The notes below the pieces were generated by a model. It was not told where the DNA came from and made no database searches. It was given only the letters and a program-made list of their open reading frames with translations. From positions 124,001 to 188,000 of the forward strand of contig NZ_JACIEW010000007.1 in assembly GCF_014197055.1 (NCBI RefSeq): a stretch of 64,000 nucleotides of DNA, in the 5' to 3' direction. Source of the stretch: Devosia subaequoris (GTDB lineage: Bacteria; Pseudomonadota; Alphaproteobacteria; Rhizobiales; Devosiaceae). Positions 23,768-34,043 of this stretch are shown piece by piece (within the stretch, counting starts at the first letter, position 1; every line of letters begins with the position of its first letter). A program made the translations under genes and the position numbers.

Positions 23768-26700
23768 TCAGCTGGCTTCCCGGAAGCTCTCTGCCGTCGT
23801 CAGATCGACCGACACGAGTTGCGATACGCCGCGTTCGGCCATGGTCACGCCGAACAGGCGGTCCACCCGGCTCATGGTGATCGGATTGTGGGTGATGACC
23901 ATGAAGCGGGTATTGGTGCGCTGGCGCATCGAATCGAGCAAATTGCAGAAGCGCTCGACATTGGCGTCGTCGAGCGGCGCGTCGACTTCGTCGAGCACGC
24001 AAATCGGCGCTGGATTGGTCAGGAACACCGCAAAGATCAGGCTCATTGCGGTCAGCGCCTGTTCGCCGCCCGAAAGCAGCGTCATGGTCTGCGGCTTCTT
24101 GCCCGGCGGGCGGGCGATGATCTCCAGACCCGCTTCAAGCGGATCATCGCTTTCCACAAAACTCAGTTCGGCCGTGCCGCCGCCGAAAAGGGTGGTGAAC
24201 AGCTCCTGGAAATGCGCATTGACCTTGCCAAAAGCATCGTTGAGGCGCGCCCGACCTTCGCGGTTGAGCGCGGCAATGCCGCCACGCAGCTTGGCGATGG
24301 CCTCGATGATGTCGTCTCGGTCGCGCACCATGGTGTCCAACTTGTCCTGGACCTCCACGGCTTCCTTTTCGGCCGACAGATTGACCCCGCCCAGTCGCTC
24401 GCGCTCAGACTTTAGCCGGTCGAGCTTCTGCTCGGTCGCTTGCTCATTAGGCAGCGCCTCCTCGGGCCGTATGCCTGAGGCTTCCAGTGTTTTCGACGCT
24501 GGAATGCCCAGCGATTCCTCGACCTGGCGTTCGATCTGCTGGCGCTGAGCAATGGCGCCTTTCAGCCGCTCCTCGATGCGGGTCAGCTCGATGCGAACCG
24601 CGTTGAGCCTGTCACCTGCGCCCTTGAGCGTCTTTTCAGCGTCACGCCAGGTGAGTTGGGCCGCGCTTAGGCGGTCGCCGGCGGCCTTGTGATCGACCTG
24701 CGCGGTTTCGATCTGGTCATCCAGTTGGGCCTTGCGGCTTTCGAAGCCCTCCGGCGCTTCGGCGAGATTCGTGAGCTGGGCCCGTGTCTCGGCCAAACGC
24801 TCGTCGAGCGTGGCCAATTGCGCTTGCGCGCCATCGCGGCGGCGCTGCCAGGCAACGCTGTCCCGCTTGAGCTGGTCAAGCCGTGCCGTTCGCATGCGCG
24901 CCGCCGATTCCACCGTGCTGAGCTTAAGTCGAGCTTGATCGGCCGCCTCGCGCAAGGCTGAGAGCTTTTGCTGGCCAGCTGCTGCGGCGGCGGCCATTTC
25001 AGCTTCGTCGCCAGCTTCGGCCAGAGAGGTCTCGGCCTCCGCCAGCATGGTTTCAGCCTCGGTGACGCTGGCGGCAAGCCGGGCCTGCGCCTCTTCGAGG
25101 GTCGAGCGGCGTGTGGCGAGGTCGCCCATCGCGCGTTGCGCCTTGTCGAGTTCTGCCTGGGCGGCGCCGATGGCATGCTGGGCCTTGCGCCAGTCTTCGC
25201 GGCGGCCGCGTTCATTCTGGCGAGCCGTGTCGAGCGCGGCCACCAGGGCATCAACATCCCGGCGCCAGCTATTGCGCTCGCCCTTGGCGCGCATGATTTC
25301 CTCGTCGAGTTCGGCGAGGCGATTGCGTTGGGCCAGCCGCTGGGCGGCGGCGCTCGGGGCGTCGGCGGCTGCAACGAAACCGTCCCAGCGCCACAGTGCG
25401 CCCTCCAGCGTCACCAGTCGCTGGCCTGGCTTGAGCGCCTTCATCAACGCCGGACCATCGACCGCATCGACGAGGCCGATCTGGTCAAGCCGACGCTTGA
25501 GCAATTCGGTGCCGGCAACATGGCGCGACAGCGGTTCGGCACCCTGCGGCAAGGCCGGGTCATCATTGCCATCAATGGCGATGGACCAGTGCACCGGCGC
25601 CCCGGCATCCGACGAGGCTTCAAGATCGTCGCCCAGTGCGGCGCCCAGCGCGGTCTCATAGCCCGGCTCGACCGAAAGTTCATCAACAACGGCGGGCCAA
25701 AGGCTCGCATCGGTATTGAGCATCTTGCCCAGCGTTGAGGCCTCCGTCTCAAGTCGGGTGACCAGCGCGTCGAGTTCGGACAGCCGCGGCCGGGCCGCGT
25801 CGAGCTTGCCCTGAGCAGCGCCGGAAGCCTCCTCGGCAGCGAGCGCCGCGGTCTCTGCCGTCGCGGCGGCCGACTGTGCTGATTCCAGCGCCGAGCGACG
25901 AGCTGCAAGCGTTTCATCAGCCTCGAGGGCGGCAATGACCCTGGCCTGGTCGGCTTCGACTTCGGCCAGTTGTTGTGCCAGCCGGGCGCGGCGATTGCGG
26001 GCATCGCTCAGATTGCGTTCGGCCTGGACGCGGCTGGCGCGCATTTGCGCCAAAGCCTCGGCAGCCTCCCGAGAGCTGACGTCTGCTTCAGCAACGGCAG
26101 CTTTTGCCGCCTCGGCTTCCGCGCGCGCTGAGTCGAATTCGGCCTGCGCAGCCTGCTGTTCAGCGCTGAGTTGCGTCTGCTCCTGCGCATAAGCGGCCAG
26201 AGTAGCCTCAGCCTCACCGACCAGTTCGCGTTCGCGGGTGCCGTCTGCCGTGATCTGCCGCAGCCGGTCTTCGAGCTCGGCCCGGCGCTGGCCCATGCGG
26301 CGCGCTTCCTCGGCCAATTGTTCGCGCAGAATGGTGTAGCGCTGCAAGACGGCCCCGGTGACCGCTTCACGCTCGCGCAGTGGCGTCAGCGCGGCCTCCG
26401 CCGTTTCAACGGATTTTTGTGCGTCGAGTTCGGCATGGGTCGCATCCGCCAATTGCCGGATCAGCACGGCCTGGTTGGCTTCGTTTTCCTTTTCTGCAGC
26501 GCGTGTGGCCACCCAGCGAATGTGAAACAAGCTCGCTTCGGCACGGCGAATGTCGCCCGAGAGGCCACGATAGCGATTGGCCAGCCGGGCCTGGCGCTTG
26601 AGGGTTTCAAGCTGGCTTTCCACCTGGGCGATAACGTCATCGACCCGTTCGAGATTGCCTTCGGCGGCGCGCAGCCGCAATTCGGCTTCGTGGCGGCGGG

Positions 26701-27223
26701 AGTGCAGGCCCGAAATGCCGGCGGCCTCTTCGAGCAGGGCGCGGCGGGCTGTGGGTTTTGCCGCAATCAGCTCGCCAATCTGCCCCTGTCGCACCATAGC
26801 GGGGGAATGGGCGCCGGTGGAGGCGTCGGCAAACAGCAATTGCACGTCGCGGGCCCGCACTTCCTTGCCGTTGACGCGATAGACCGACCCGGACTCGCGC
26901 TCGATGCGGCGCGTGACTTCAAGCACGTCGGCAGTGTTGAGAACGGCAGGCGCTGTGCGGTCGGAATTGTCGAGAACGAGGGTGACTTCGGCGCTGTTGC
27001 GCGCGGGACGATTGCCGGAGCCCGAAAAGATGACATCGTCCATGCCTGACGCGCGCATCGCCTTGTATGAGCTTTCGCCCATCACCCAGCGCATGGCCTC
27101 GACCAGATTGGACTTACCGCAGCCATTAGGCCCGACAATGCCGGTCAGGCCAGGCTCCATGACAAGCACGGTTTCATCGGAAAAGGATTTGAAGCCATGC
27201 AGCTTGAGGCGGGAGAACTTCAT
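23768..27223 (-). CDS. smc: Chromosome segregation protein SMC
   Basis: ATPase of the condensin complex that loops and compacts the chromosome. 1151 residues. N-terminal head: MKFSRLKLHGFKSF and Walker A GPNGCGKSN (about 32-40). Two long Ala/Glu/Arg-rich coiled coils flank a hinge at about 490-640. C-terminal head: signature LLSGGEQALTAMSLIFAVF and Walker B PICVLDEVDAPLDDANV. The length is normal for proteobacterial SMC. It lies directly upstream of the atp operon on the same strand but separated by 255 bases with the atp promoter, and 24 bases downstream of dsbA. ScpA and ScpB are not encoded nearby. Confidence 0.97.
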   Translation of the reverse strand: MKFSRLKLHGFKSFSDETVLVMEPGLTGIVGPNGCGKSNLVEAMRWVMGESSYKAMRASGMDDVIFSGSGNRPARNSAEVTLVLDNSDRTAPAVLNTADVLEVTRRIERESGSVYRVNGKEVRARDVQLLFADASTGAHSPAMVRQGQIGELIAAKPTARRALLEEAAGISGLHSRRHEAELRLRAAEGNLERVDDVIAQVESQLETLKRQARLANRYRGLSGDIRRAEASLFHIRWVATRAAEKENEANQAVLIRQLADATHAELDAQKSVETAEAALTPLREREAVTGAVLQRYTILREQLAEEARRMGQRRAELEDRLRQITADGTRERELVGEAEATLAAYAQEQTQLSAEQQAAQAEFDSARAEAEAAKAAVAEADVSSREAAEALAQMRASRVQAERNLSDARNRRARLAQQLAEVEADQARVIAALEADETLAARRSALESAQSAAATAETAALAAEEASGAAQGKLDAARPRLSELDALVTRLETEASTLGKMLNTDASLWPAVVDELSVEPGYETALGAALGDDLEASSDAGAPVHWSIAIDGNDDPALPQGAEPLSRHVAGTELLKRRLDQIGLVDAVDGPALMKALKPGQRLVTLEGALWRWDGFVAAADAPSAAAQRLAQRNRLAELDEEIMRAKGERNSWRRDVDALVAALDTARQNERGRREDWRKAQHAIGAAQAELDKAQRAMGDLATRRSTLEEAQARLAASVTEAETMLAEAETSLAEAGDEAEMAAAAAAGQQKLSALREAADQARLKLSTVESAARMRTARLDQLKRDSVAWQRRRDGAQAQLATLDERLAETRAQLTNLAEAPEGFESRKAQLDDQIETAQVDHKAAGDRLSAAQLTWRDAEKTLKGAGDRLNAVRIELTRIEERLKGAIAQRQQIERQVEESLGIPASKTLEASGIRPEEALPNEQATEQKLDRLKSERERLGGVNLSAEKEAVEVQDKLDTMVRDRDDIIEAIAKLRGGIAALNREGRARLNDAFGKVNAHFQELFTTLFGGGTAELSFVESDDPLEAGLEIIARPPGKKPQTMTLLSGGEQALTAMSLIFAVFLTNPAPICVLDEVDAPLDDANVERFCNLLDSMRQRTNTRFMVITHNPITMSRVDRLFGVTMAERGVSQLVSVDLTTAESFREAS

Positions 27224-27247
27224 GCGTTCACCCGCCTCAAGGCGGTA

Positions 27248-27955
27248 TTAGTTGGCAGGCGCCATCGCGTCGTCTGCCGACTCTGCAGCAGCGGGCGCAA
27301 CGAAATCGGCGGGCACAAGCGGGTCGATCTCGGCAGCGAGCTGCTCGAGCGTCTTGCCTCCCGAAAGCGTCTTGCCATTGACATAGAAGGTTGGTGTCCC
27401 CGTCAGCCCGAACTCATCCAGTGCCTGCTCGCGCTGGGCTTCGATCCCGGCGAACACCTCTTGATTCGTCAAGGCGGCCGAGAAGCTTTCCTCTGTAAAA
27501 CCGAGCTGCTGGGCCACCGTGTAGATGGCGTCGCGCGGCTTGTCGGACATGCCCCATTCGTTCAGGGTCTTGAAATAGGTGGCGATCACGTTGTGATAGT
27601 TGTCTTCGCCAGCTGCCTCGGCGAGCAGGAATATGGCGGCGTCCAGTGCATTGCGGGCGAATGGCCGCAGGATGAACTTGACCTTGCCGGTGTCGATATA
27701 CTGCTCTTTGAAGGGCTCGTAGGTCGTATTGTGAAAGGAAGCACAATGCGGGCAGGTGGGCGATGCGTACTCGATGACTGTGACCGGCGCATCAGGATTG
27801 CCTTCGACCTTGTCCGTGAGGCCGCCTGCCGGCGCCATCAAAGCCGCCTGATCGACGATGTCGCCCTCCGCAGCGTGGGATGCCGAGATGCCCGCAAAGC
27901 TCACCGCGGAAGCGGCAGCGGCCAGGATGATTGTTTCGCGGCGGTTGAATTTCAC
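27248..27955 (-). CDS. DsbA-family thiol-disulfide oxidoreductase
   Basis: Periplasmic thioredoxin-fold protein. 235 residues. The active site is Cys68-Pro-His-Cys71 in SPTCPHCASFHN and the cis-proline loop is GTPTFYVNG. The N-terminus MKFNRRETIILAAAASAV has a twin-arginine-like start (RRETI) and a cleavage site near SASHA-AE, so Tat export is possible. Start is GTG at 27955 with AGGAG upstream. A dsbA gene between smc and mutY is conserved in Hyphomicrobiales. Whether it oxidises or isomerises disulfides cannot be told from the sequence. Confidence 0.9.
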   Translation of the reverse strand: MKFNRRETIILAAAASAVSFAGISASHAAEGDIVDQAALMAPAGGLTDKVEGNPDAPVTVIEYASPTCPHCASFHNTTYEPFKEQYIDTGKVKFILRPFARNALDAAIFLLAEAAGEDNYHNVIATYFKTLNEWGMSDKPRDAIYTVAQQLGFTEESFSAALTNQEVFAGIEAQREQALDEFGLTGTPTFYVNGKTLSGGKTLEQLAAEIDPLVPADFVAPAAAESADDAMAPAN

Positions 27956-28048
27956 GTCTCAGGCTCCTGAATATTTTTCGTTGGGCGACACTACACACAG
28001 GGATGGTGTCGGCAAGTGGGCACGCTCATCACTTGGGGGTGAACAGTC

Positions 28049-28564
28049 TTACTGGTTCTTCATGGGCGACCTGCGCGAGAGCGCCAGACCCAGGGTCCTT
28101 AACGCTTCCCGCAGATCGTCATCTTCGACCATCTCGGTCGCCTTGCCGACCTTTGCGAGTTCGCTCTGGCTCGGTTGATACGGCTTTTGCGCCTTTAGGC
28201 CTGAACCGGGGGTGAATGGCGCGGCCGACAATCTGACATCATTGACCAGTACATAACCGAAATAGCGATTAACTGCGGCAGCGATAGCCGGCGCTTCGTG
28301 CTGGGCAAACAGCGCCTGCCCCGGCGCGCAACGCAAATAGAGCGTGGCGCCCTCGGCTCCATGATTGCTGCGCGGCCAACTTAGTTTGTCCGGAAGGGTG
28401 GTCTGGTCGAAGGGCGGGGGGGCAATGTGGCGCCACTGGGCGATGATGTCGCGCCCGGCAAAGCCACGTTTTTTCAGCACCGGATCGAGCGCGCCCGAAA
28501 GCGCGTCGGAAACCGACAGCGTCTTGTTGCGGCGTTTGGGTTCGGGCAGTTCGTCTTTTGCCAT
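28049..28564 (-). CDS. DUF721 protein (DciA-like)
   Basis: 171 residues, cytoplasmic. A short basic N-terminus (EPKRRNKT) leads into a domain of about 100 residues: SDALSGALDPVLKKRGF, then IIAQWRHIAPPPF, then LYLRCAPGQALFAQHEAPAI. This is the DUF721 pattern; DUF721 is the domain of DciA, the loader of the replicative helicase in bacteria without DnaC or DnaI. The C-terminal third is less conserved. The start at 28564 is divergent from mutY with 45 bases between. DciA function is inferred from the domain only. Confidence 0.75.
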   Translation of the reverse strand: MAKDELPEPKRRNKTLSVSDALSGALDPVLKKRGFAGRDIIAQWRHIAPPPFDQTTLPDKLSWPRSNHGAEGATLYLRCAPGQALFAQHEAPAIAAAVNRYFGYVLVNDVRLSAAPFTPGSGLKAQKPYQPSQSELAKVGKATEMVEDDDLREALRTLGLALSRRSPMKNQ

Positions 28565-28609
28565 CCCTGTGCAGTAGCGCTATGCGAGGCAAAACGCTAT
28601 CCCTCGACC

Positions 28610-29662
28610 ATGCCCCTCGCCAACCCCCATCCCATCGATTCTACATCCGTGCTCGCCTGGTATGATAGCCATGCCCGCGAACTGCCCTGGCGGGTCGCGC
28701 CATCGGATCGGCGCCAGGGTGTGCGGCCCGACCCCTACCGGGTGTGGTTGAGCGAAGTGATGTTGCAGCAGACCACGGTGGCGGCGGTGAAGGCCTATTT
28801 TGTGCGCTTCACCACGCTCTGGCCGACGGTGCTGGATCTGGCCGCCACCCCGCTCGAAAGCGTGCTGCGCGAGTGGGCGGGACTTGGCTATTACGCCAGG
28901 GCGCGCAATCTGCATGCTTGTGCGAAAGCGGTCGTGGCTGAGCATGGCGGCGCCTTCCCCGATAGCGCCGCCGGCCTGCAGAGCCTGCCCGGCATCGGCC
29001 CCTATACCAGCGCCGCCATCGCCGCGATCTGCTTTGATGAACGCGTTGCCGTGCTCGACGGCAATCTCGATCGGGTGCTGGCGCGCTACTATGCGCTCGA
29101 AGTGCCGGTGCGCGATGCCAAGGAGGCATTGCGCGGCGCCCTGCAACTGGCCGTGCCCGAGCGGGCCGGGGATTTTGCACAGGCCATGATGGATCTGGGC
29201 GCCACCATCTGCGCCCCGCGCGCCGCCATGTGTCTGGTCTGCCCCTTGCACAATGACTGCGAAGCCCGGCGACAGGGCGAGCCGACGCGCTATCCGATCA
29301 AGCCCGTCAAGACAGAGCGCCCGGTTCGCAAGGGCCATGCCTTTGTGATGCGCGACGCGGCTGGCGATGTTTACCTGCAATCCCGCCCGCCCAAGGGCCT
29401 GCTCGCTGGCATGACCGAGGTGCCGACCTCGGACTGGAGCGATGATTTGGGAGAACCGAACTTCCCAGCTGAAGGCGATTGGCGCCGACATGAACAGGTG
29501 GTCCATGTGTTCACCCATTTCCGGCTGGAGCTGGAAGTGTGGTCGGCCCAGGTGGCGCCCGATGGTCTCGATGCCGGGTGGTGGGCGCCGACAAAGGCCC
29601 TCAAGGGCGAGGCGCTGCCGACTTTGTTCCGCAAGGTGCTGGCGGAAGCCGGGTTCAGCTGA
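28610..29662 (+). CDS. mutY: A/G-specific adenine glycosylase MutY
   Basis: Removes adenine paired with 8-oxoguanine. 350 residues. Catalytic Glu49 in WLSEVMLQQTTVAAV, helix-hairpin-helix LPGIGPYTSAAIA (about 125-137) with the catalytic Asp in VLDGNLDRVL, four iron-sulfur cysteines in ICAPRAAMCLVCPLHNDC, and a C-terminal NUDIX-like 8-oxoG recognition domain. I chose the ATG at 28610; an open frame upstream overlaps the divergent DUF721 gene and is not MutY-like. Its last 8 bases overlap the end of the convergent GNAT gene. Confidence 0.96.
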   Translation: MPLANPHPIDSTSVLAWYDSHARELPWRVAPSDRRQGVRPDPYRVWLSEVMLQQTTVAAVKAYFVRFTTLWPTVLDLAATPLESVLREWAGLGYYARARNLHACAKAVVAEHGGAFPDSAAGLQSLPGIGPYTSAAIAAICFDERVAVLDGNLDRVLARYYALEVPVRDAKEALRGALQLAVPERAGDFAQAMMDLGATICAPRAAMCLVCPLHNDCEARRQGEPTRYPIKPVKTERPVRKGHAFVMRDAAGDVYLQSRPPKGLLAGMTEVPTSDWSDDLGEPNFPAEGDWRRHEQVVHVFTHFRLELEVWSAQVAPDGLDAGWWAPTKALKGEALPTLFRKVLAEAGFS

Positions 29663-30146
29663 GCAGTAGACCCATCATCACGATATCGTCGTAAACGCCA
29701 TCGCGCAGCAGTGCCTGGCGGCGGCGGCCCTCAAGGGCGAAGCCGACCTTTTCATAGAGCGCAATGGCCGGGGTGTTGGAGGCATAGACATCCAGCTCCA
29801 CCCGTTCGAAGTGGCCGCGTGCGGCGTTGAGCGTCGCAGTCACAAGCTTGGTACCGATTCCCATGCCGCGATGGTCGGCAACAACCCCCATGCCGAGACC
29901 GCCACAGTGCTCTGAATCTTGCTCGCTGCTACGGCAAATATCGCACCAACCCACGATTGCCTCCCCATCGGCAGCAACGAATTGCGGATTGCCGCTCTCA
30001 AGATTGCTGGCGATAAATTGCAGTGAGCGTGCCAGCGGCGGCGCTTCGGTCAGGCGTAGATACCGACGTTCACGGGCGACGCTGTCGAGTGCGGCGTGGA
30101 ATCCCCCTGCATCGTCCAGGTTTATCGGGCGGACGGTGATGTTCAT
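29655..30146 (-). CDS. GNAT-family N-acetyltransferase
   Basis: 163 residues. The N-terminus MNITVRPINLDDAGGFHAAL and the acetyl-CoA loop GMGVVADHRGMGIGTKLV (R-G-x-G-x-G/A form) followed by VELDVYASNTPAIALYEKVGF are standard GNAT motifs. The substrate is unknown. It overlaps the convergent mutY stop by 8 bases. It lies downstream of ccrM on the same strand, beyond the ccrM terminator, so it probably has its own promoter. Confidence 0.88.
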   Translation of the reverse strand: MNITVRPINLDDAGGFHAALDSVARERRYLRLTEAPPLARSLQFIASNLESGNPQFVAADGEAIVGWCDICRSSEQDSEHCGGLGMGVVADHRGMGIGTKLVTATLNAARGHFERVELDVYASNTPAIALYEKVGFALEGRRRQALLRDGVYDDIVMMGLLLS

Positions 30147-30189
30147 CGCTCCGGGCTACAGCGCGGACGCACGGAAGGCAACGGCCAAC

Positions 30190-30218
30190 AAAAAGGCCGC
30201 CGGGGCAAACCGGCGGCC
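30190..30218 (-). terminator. Rho-independent terminator after ccrM
   Basis: On the minus strand GGCCGCCGG pairs with CCGGCGGCC (9 base pairs, 6-base loop), followed by TTTTTGTTGG. It begins about 36 bases after the ccrM stop. Read on the plus strand the hairpin is followed only by AGTTTT, so the minus direction is favoured. Confidence 0.85.
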
Positions 30219-30253
30219 AGTTTTAGAGCCTGAGGATAGATTGGAGGTCAGGA

Positions 30254-31472
<1,219 letters not shown>

Positions 31473-31476
<4 letters not shown>

Positions 31477-32165
31477 TCCGCCATCTCAATCACCGTTTCA
31501 CGCACCAGCAGCGCTGCCACCGGGGCAAAGTCGTGGCGGTGGTGTCGGCTGGGGCCGTGCAGGTTGAGCGCGGCCAGATGTGCCGCCGTGCCGTAACCCT
31601 TGTGGCCAGAGAAGCCGAACTGGGGCGCGTCGCAATCCATGATGGCGCACATGCGATCACGCGTGACTTTGGCGATGATCGAGGCGGCCGCGACCGAGAC
31701 GCTGCGCCCATCCCCGCCGATCAGAGCGATGCCAGGGCATGGGAGTTCGGGCGGTATGTCGCGCCCATCGATTAGCGCGCGATCGACTGTGCAGGGCAGA
31801 GCTGCGACCGCTCGCGCCATGGCCGCAAGGGTCGCACCGCGAATATTGCGGGTGAAAATGTCGCCAGGCGGTGCAGAGACGATGGCCACTTCTGCCGAAG
31901 CCATAATGGTTTCAAAGAGGGCATCGCGACGCTCTGCGGTGAGCTTTTTGGAATCGTTGAGCCCTTCGGGAATATTGTCCGGATCGAGTCGCACAGCCGC
32001 CACGACGACCGGCCCGGCCAGGGGACCGCGCCCGGCTTCGTCTACGCCGGCCACAAATCGTGCCCCGCGCGCCAGCAGCATTTCTTCATGGCTGAAATCG
32101 GGAAAACCGGCCTCGGGCGCAAAGAGTGTTTCGGTTGTAGGCTCTGATGGGCGACGCCGTGCCAT
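31473..32165 (-). CDS. rnhB: Ribonuclease HII
   Basis: Cuts RNA in RNA-DNA hybrids, including single ribonucleotides in DNA. 230 residues. Catalytic Asp42 and Glu43 are in GVDEAGRGPLAGPVVVAA; LNDSKKLTAERRDALF, IDGRDIPPEL and AASIIAKVTRDR are all family motifs. The first 30 residues are a variable basic leader (MARRRPSEPTTETL). I chose the ATG at 32165; a longer reading goes through the intergenic region. The ccrM-rnhB neighbourhood is typical of Hyphomicrobiales. Confidence 0.95.
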
Positions 32166-32302
32166 GCTTGGGCTTCGATCTTTCAATTTTTTTGGGCGGT
32201 ATTGAGTTCCGTGAACTTGGCAAGGAGCGCTAGTTACTTTTGCCAAGCACACATCTGCTGATACAAGAGTCTGGCCGGGGGGCAAAGGCGAGAGTGACTT
32301 TG

Positions 32303-32881
32303 ATGCGCAAAGCAACAGGCGTTGCGGCATTTTTGCTGCTGATCGGCGCCGTTTCGGCCGAACCCTTCCACCATCCCTATGGCGAATGGCGCGAATACAA
32401 TCGCGATTGGTTGGCCGCCTGCCCCGATGTCATCGACGAGGACGCCGCCCACTATTATGGCTATTCCTGCTTTGCTAGCACCGGCAGCCAGGAACTCAAC
32501 GGCGCGGGGCTGCCCGCCTATAAACTGACCCTGATCCGCAATCGGCTCGACGGCGCGATCGATATCGCCATTACGGTGTCACCGGAGAACGGCCAGTATG
32601 ATCCCGCCCGCCCGATTTTGCTGCACTTTGGCGGTGAAGCGCCAATCGAGATGACCATGGCGGCGGGGCTCGAAACCCGGCACAACACGATCAATCAGTT
32701 CTTCATCGCCGGTCCCCGAAGTGCGGACATTCTCGAAAAAATGAAGGATCGCAACGCATTGACGCTGTCCGTGCCGCTGTTGGGGCAGGATGAGCCGGTC
32801 AAAACCTGGCTGTCGCTGCGCGGCGTACTGGCATCTCTCGATTTCATGGCCAACTATGCCCGCCGTGTGGCGCAGTACTGA
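32303..32881 (+). CDS. Secreted protein of unknown function
   Basis: 192 residues with a clear signal peptide (MRKATGVAAFLLLIGAVSA, cleavage near residue 19). The mature part begins EPFHHPYGEWREYNRDWLAA and carries two cysteines (CPDVIDE and YSCFAST) that could form a disulfide, then a beta-rich body. The pattern of Trp/Tyr start and paired cysteines is loosely like IalB-type proteins, but I cannot claim membership. I chose the ATG at 32303 with GAGAG upstream; the earlier in-frame start lacks a signal peptide. It is convergent with the radical SAM gene (10 bases between) and divergent from rnhB. Confidence 0.65.
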   Translation: MRKATGVAAFLLLIGAVSAEPFHHPYGEWREYNRDWLAACPDVIDEDAAHYYGYSCFASTGSQELNGAGLPAYKLTLIRNRLDGAIDIAITVSPENGQYDPARPILLHFGGEAPIEMTMAAGLETRHNTINQFFIAGPRSADILEKMKDRNALTLSVPLLGQDEPVKTWLSLRGVLASLDFMANYARRVAQY

Positions 32882-32891
32882 GTCCGCCAGA

Positions 32892-34043
32892 TCAGAACAG
32901 GCTCATCTGTGGACTCTCTATTTTCGGTGCCTCGAACAGGTCAGCGCGCAACGGACGCAGCTTGGCATCAAGACCGTAGCGTTCGCGGGCCTTTTCGAAA
33001 CGCTGGCGCAGCAGGGTGGCATAAGGGCCTTCGCCGGTCATCCGGCTCCCGAAACGCGGATCATTGTCACGTCCGCCTCGCGTATCGCGTACCAGAGAGA
33101 GCACGTGACGCACGCGGTCAGGGAAATGCCGCAGCAGCCATTCGCGGAACACGTCACGCACTTCGCCAGGCAGACGCAAGAGGATCATCTGCGCGCTGAT
33201 CGCGCCCTGAGCCTTGCCCGCGTCGAGAATGCGTTCAAGCTCCATGTCGTTGATCGCCGGGATCATGGGCGAAGCGAAGATGGCTGTTGGAATACCAGCT
33301 TCCGAAAGCAGGCGAATGGCTTCCAGCCGCCGCGCCGGCGAGGAGGCGCGCGGCTCCATCTTGCGGCTCAGCTTGTGGTCCATCGAGGTGACAGAAATGG
33401 CGACCTTTACCAGCCCCAGCTTGGCCAGTTCGGTAAGAATATCGAGGTCCCGCACGATCAGCGCCGACTTGGTGGTGATCATCACCGGGTGCCTGGTTTC
33501 CAGCATCACTTCCAGAATGCCGCGCGTTAGCTTGTGGGTGCGCTCGGCCGGCTGATAGGGGTCGGTATTGGTGCCCATGGCAATGGGCTTAGGGCGATAA
33601 TTCTTCGCCGACAATTCGCCCCGCAGCGCCTCGACGGCATTCGCCTTTACGTAGATGTCGCGCTCGAAATCGACCCCGGCCGAATGTCCCAGATAGGCAT
33701 GGGTTGGCCGCGCGAAACAGTATGAGCAGCCATGCTCGCAACCGCGATAGGCGTTGATCGAGCGCTCAAAGCCGATATCGGGACTGTCATTGCTGGTAAT
33801 GATGGTCTTGGCCCGCTCGATATGCTCGACCGTTTCGAACGTCGGCATCGGCTCCACGCTGCTGCCCCAGCCATCATCGAAACCGTCGCGCTGATGCTTC
33901 TCAAACCGGCCCGCGCGATTGCTCTGGGCGCCACGGCCGCGCACGCGGTCCGGCTGCTCCAGCTCGCGCCGGGCAAGATCCGCGTCACGGCTGCGGCTCA
34001 GGCGTTCAAGGGCTTCAAAAGAGGGCGCCTGATATAGGGCCAT
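32892..34043 (-). CDS. PA0069-family radical SAM protein (SplB-like)
   Basis: 383 residues. The 4Fe-4S/SAM motif is CEHGCSYC in RGCEHGCSYCFARPTHAYLG (about residues 115-122). The first 75 residues are an Arg-rich segment typical of this family. The family is distantly related to spore photoproduct lyase but its substrate is not established. I chose the ATG at 34043 with AGGAGA upstream; a longer reading crosses the regulatory region. The upstream GAAC-N7-GAAC box suggests SOS control and hence a DNA-repair link, which is inference. Confidence 0.85.
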   Translation of the reverse strand: MALYQAPSFEALERLSRSRDADLARRELEQPDRVRGRGAQSNRAGRFEKHQRDGFDDGWGSSVEPMPTFETVEHIERAKTIITSNDSPDIGFERSINAYRGCEHGCSYCFARPTHAYLGHSAGVDFERDIYVKANAVEALRGELSAKNYRPKPIAMGTNTDPYQPAERTHKLTRGILEVMLETRHPVMITTKSALIVRDLDILTELAKLGLVKVAISVTSMDHKLSRKMEPRASSPARRLEAIRLLSEAGIPTAIFASPMIPAINDMELERILDAGKAQGAISAQMILLRLPGEVRDVFREWLLRHFPDRVRHVLSLVRDTRGGRDNDPRFGSRMTGEGPYATLLRQRFEKARERYGLDAKLRPLRADLFEAPKIESPQMSLF

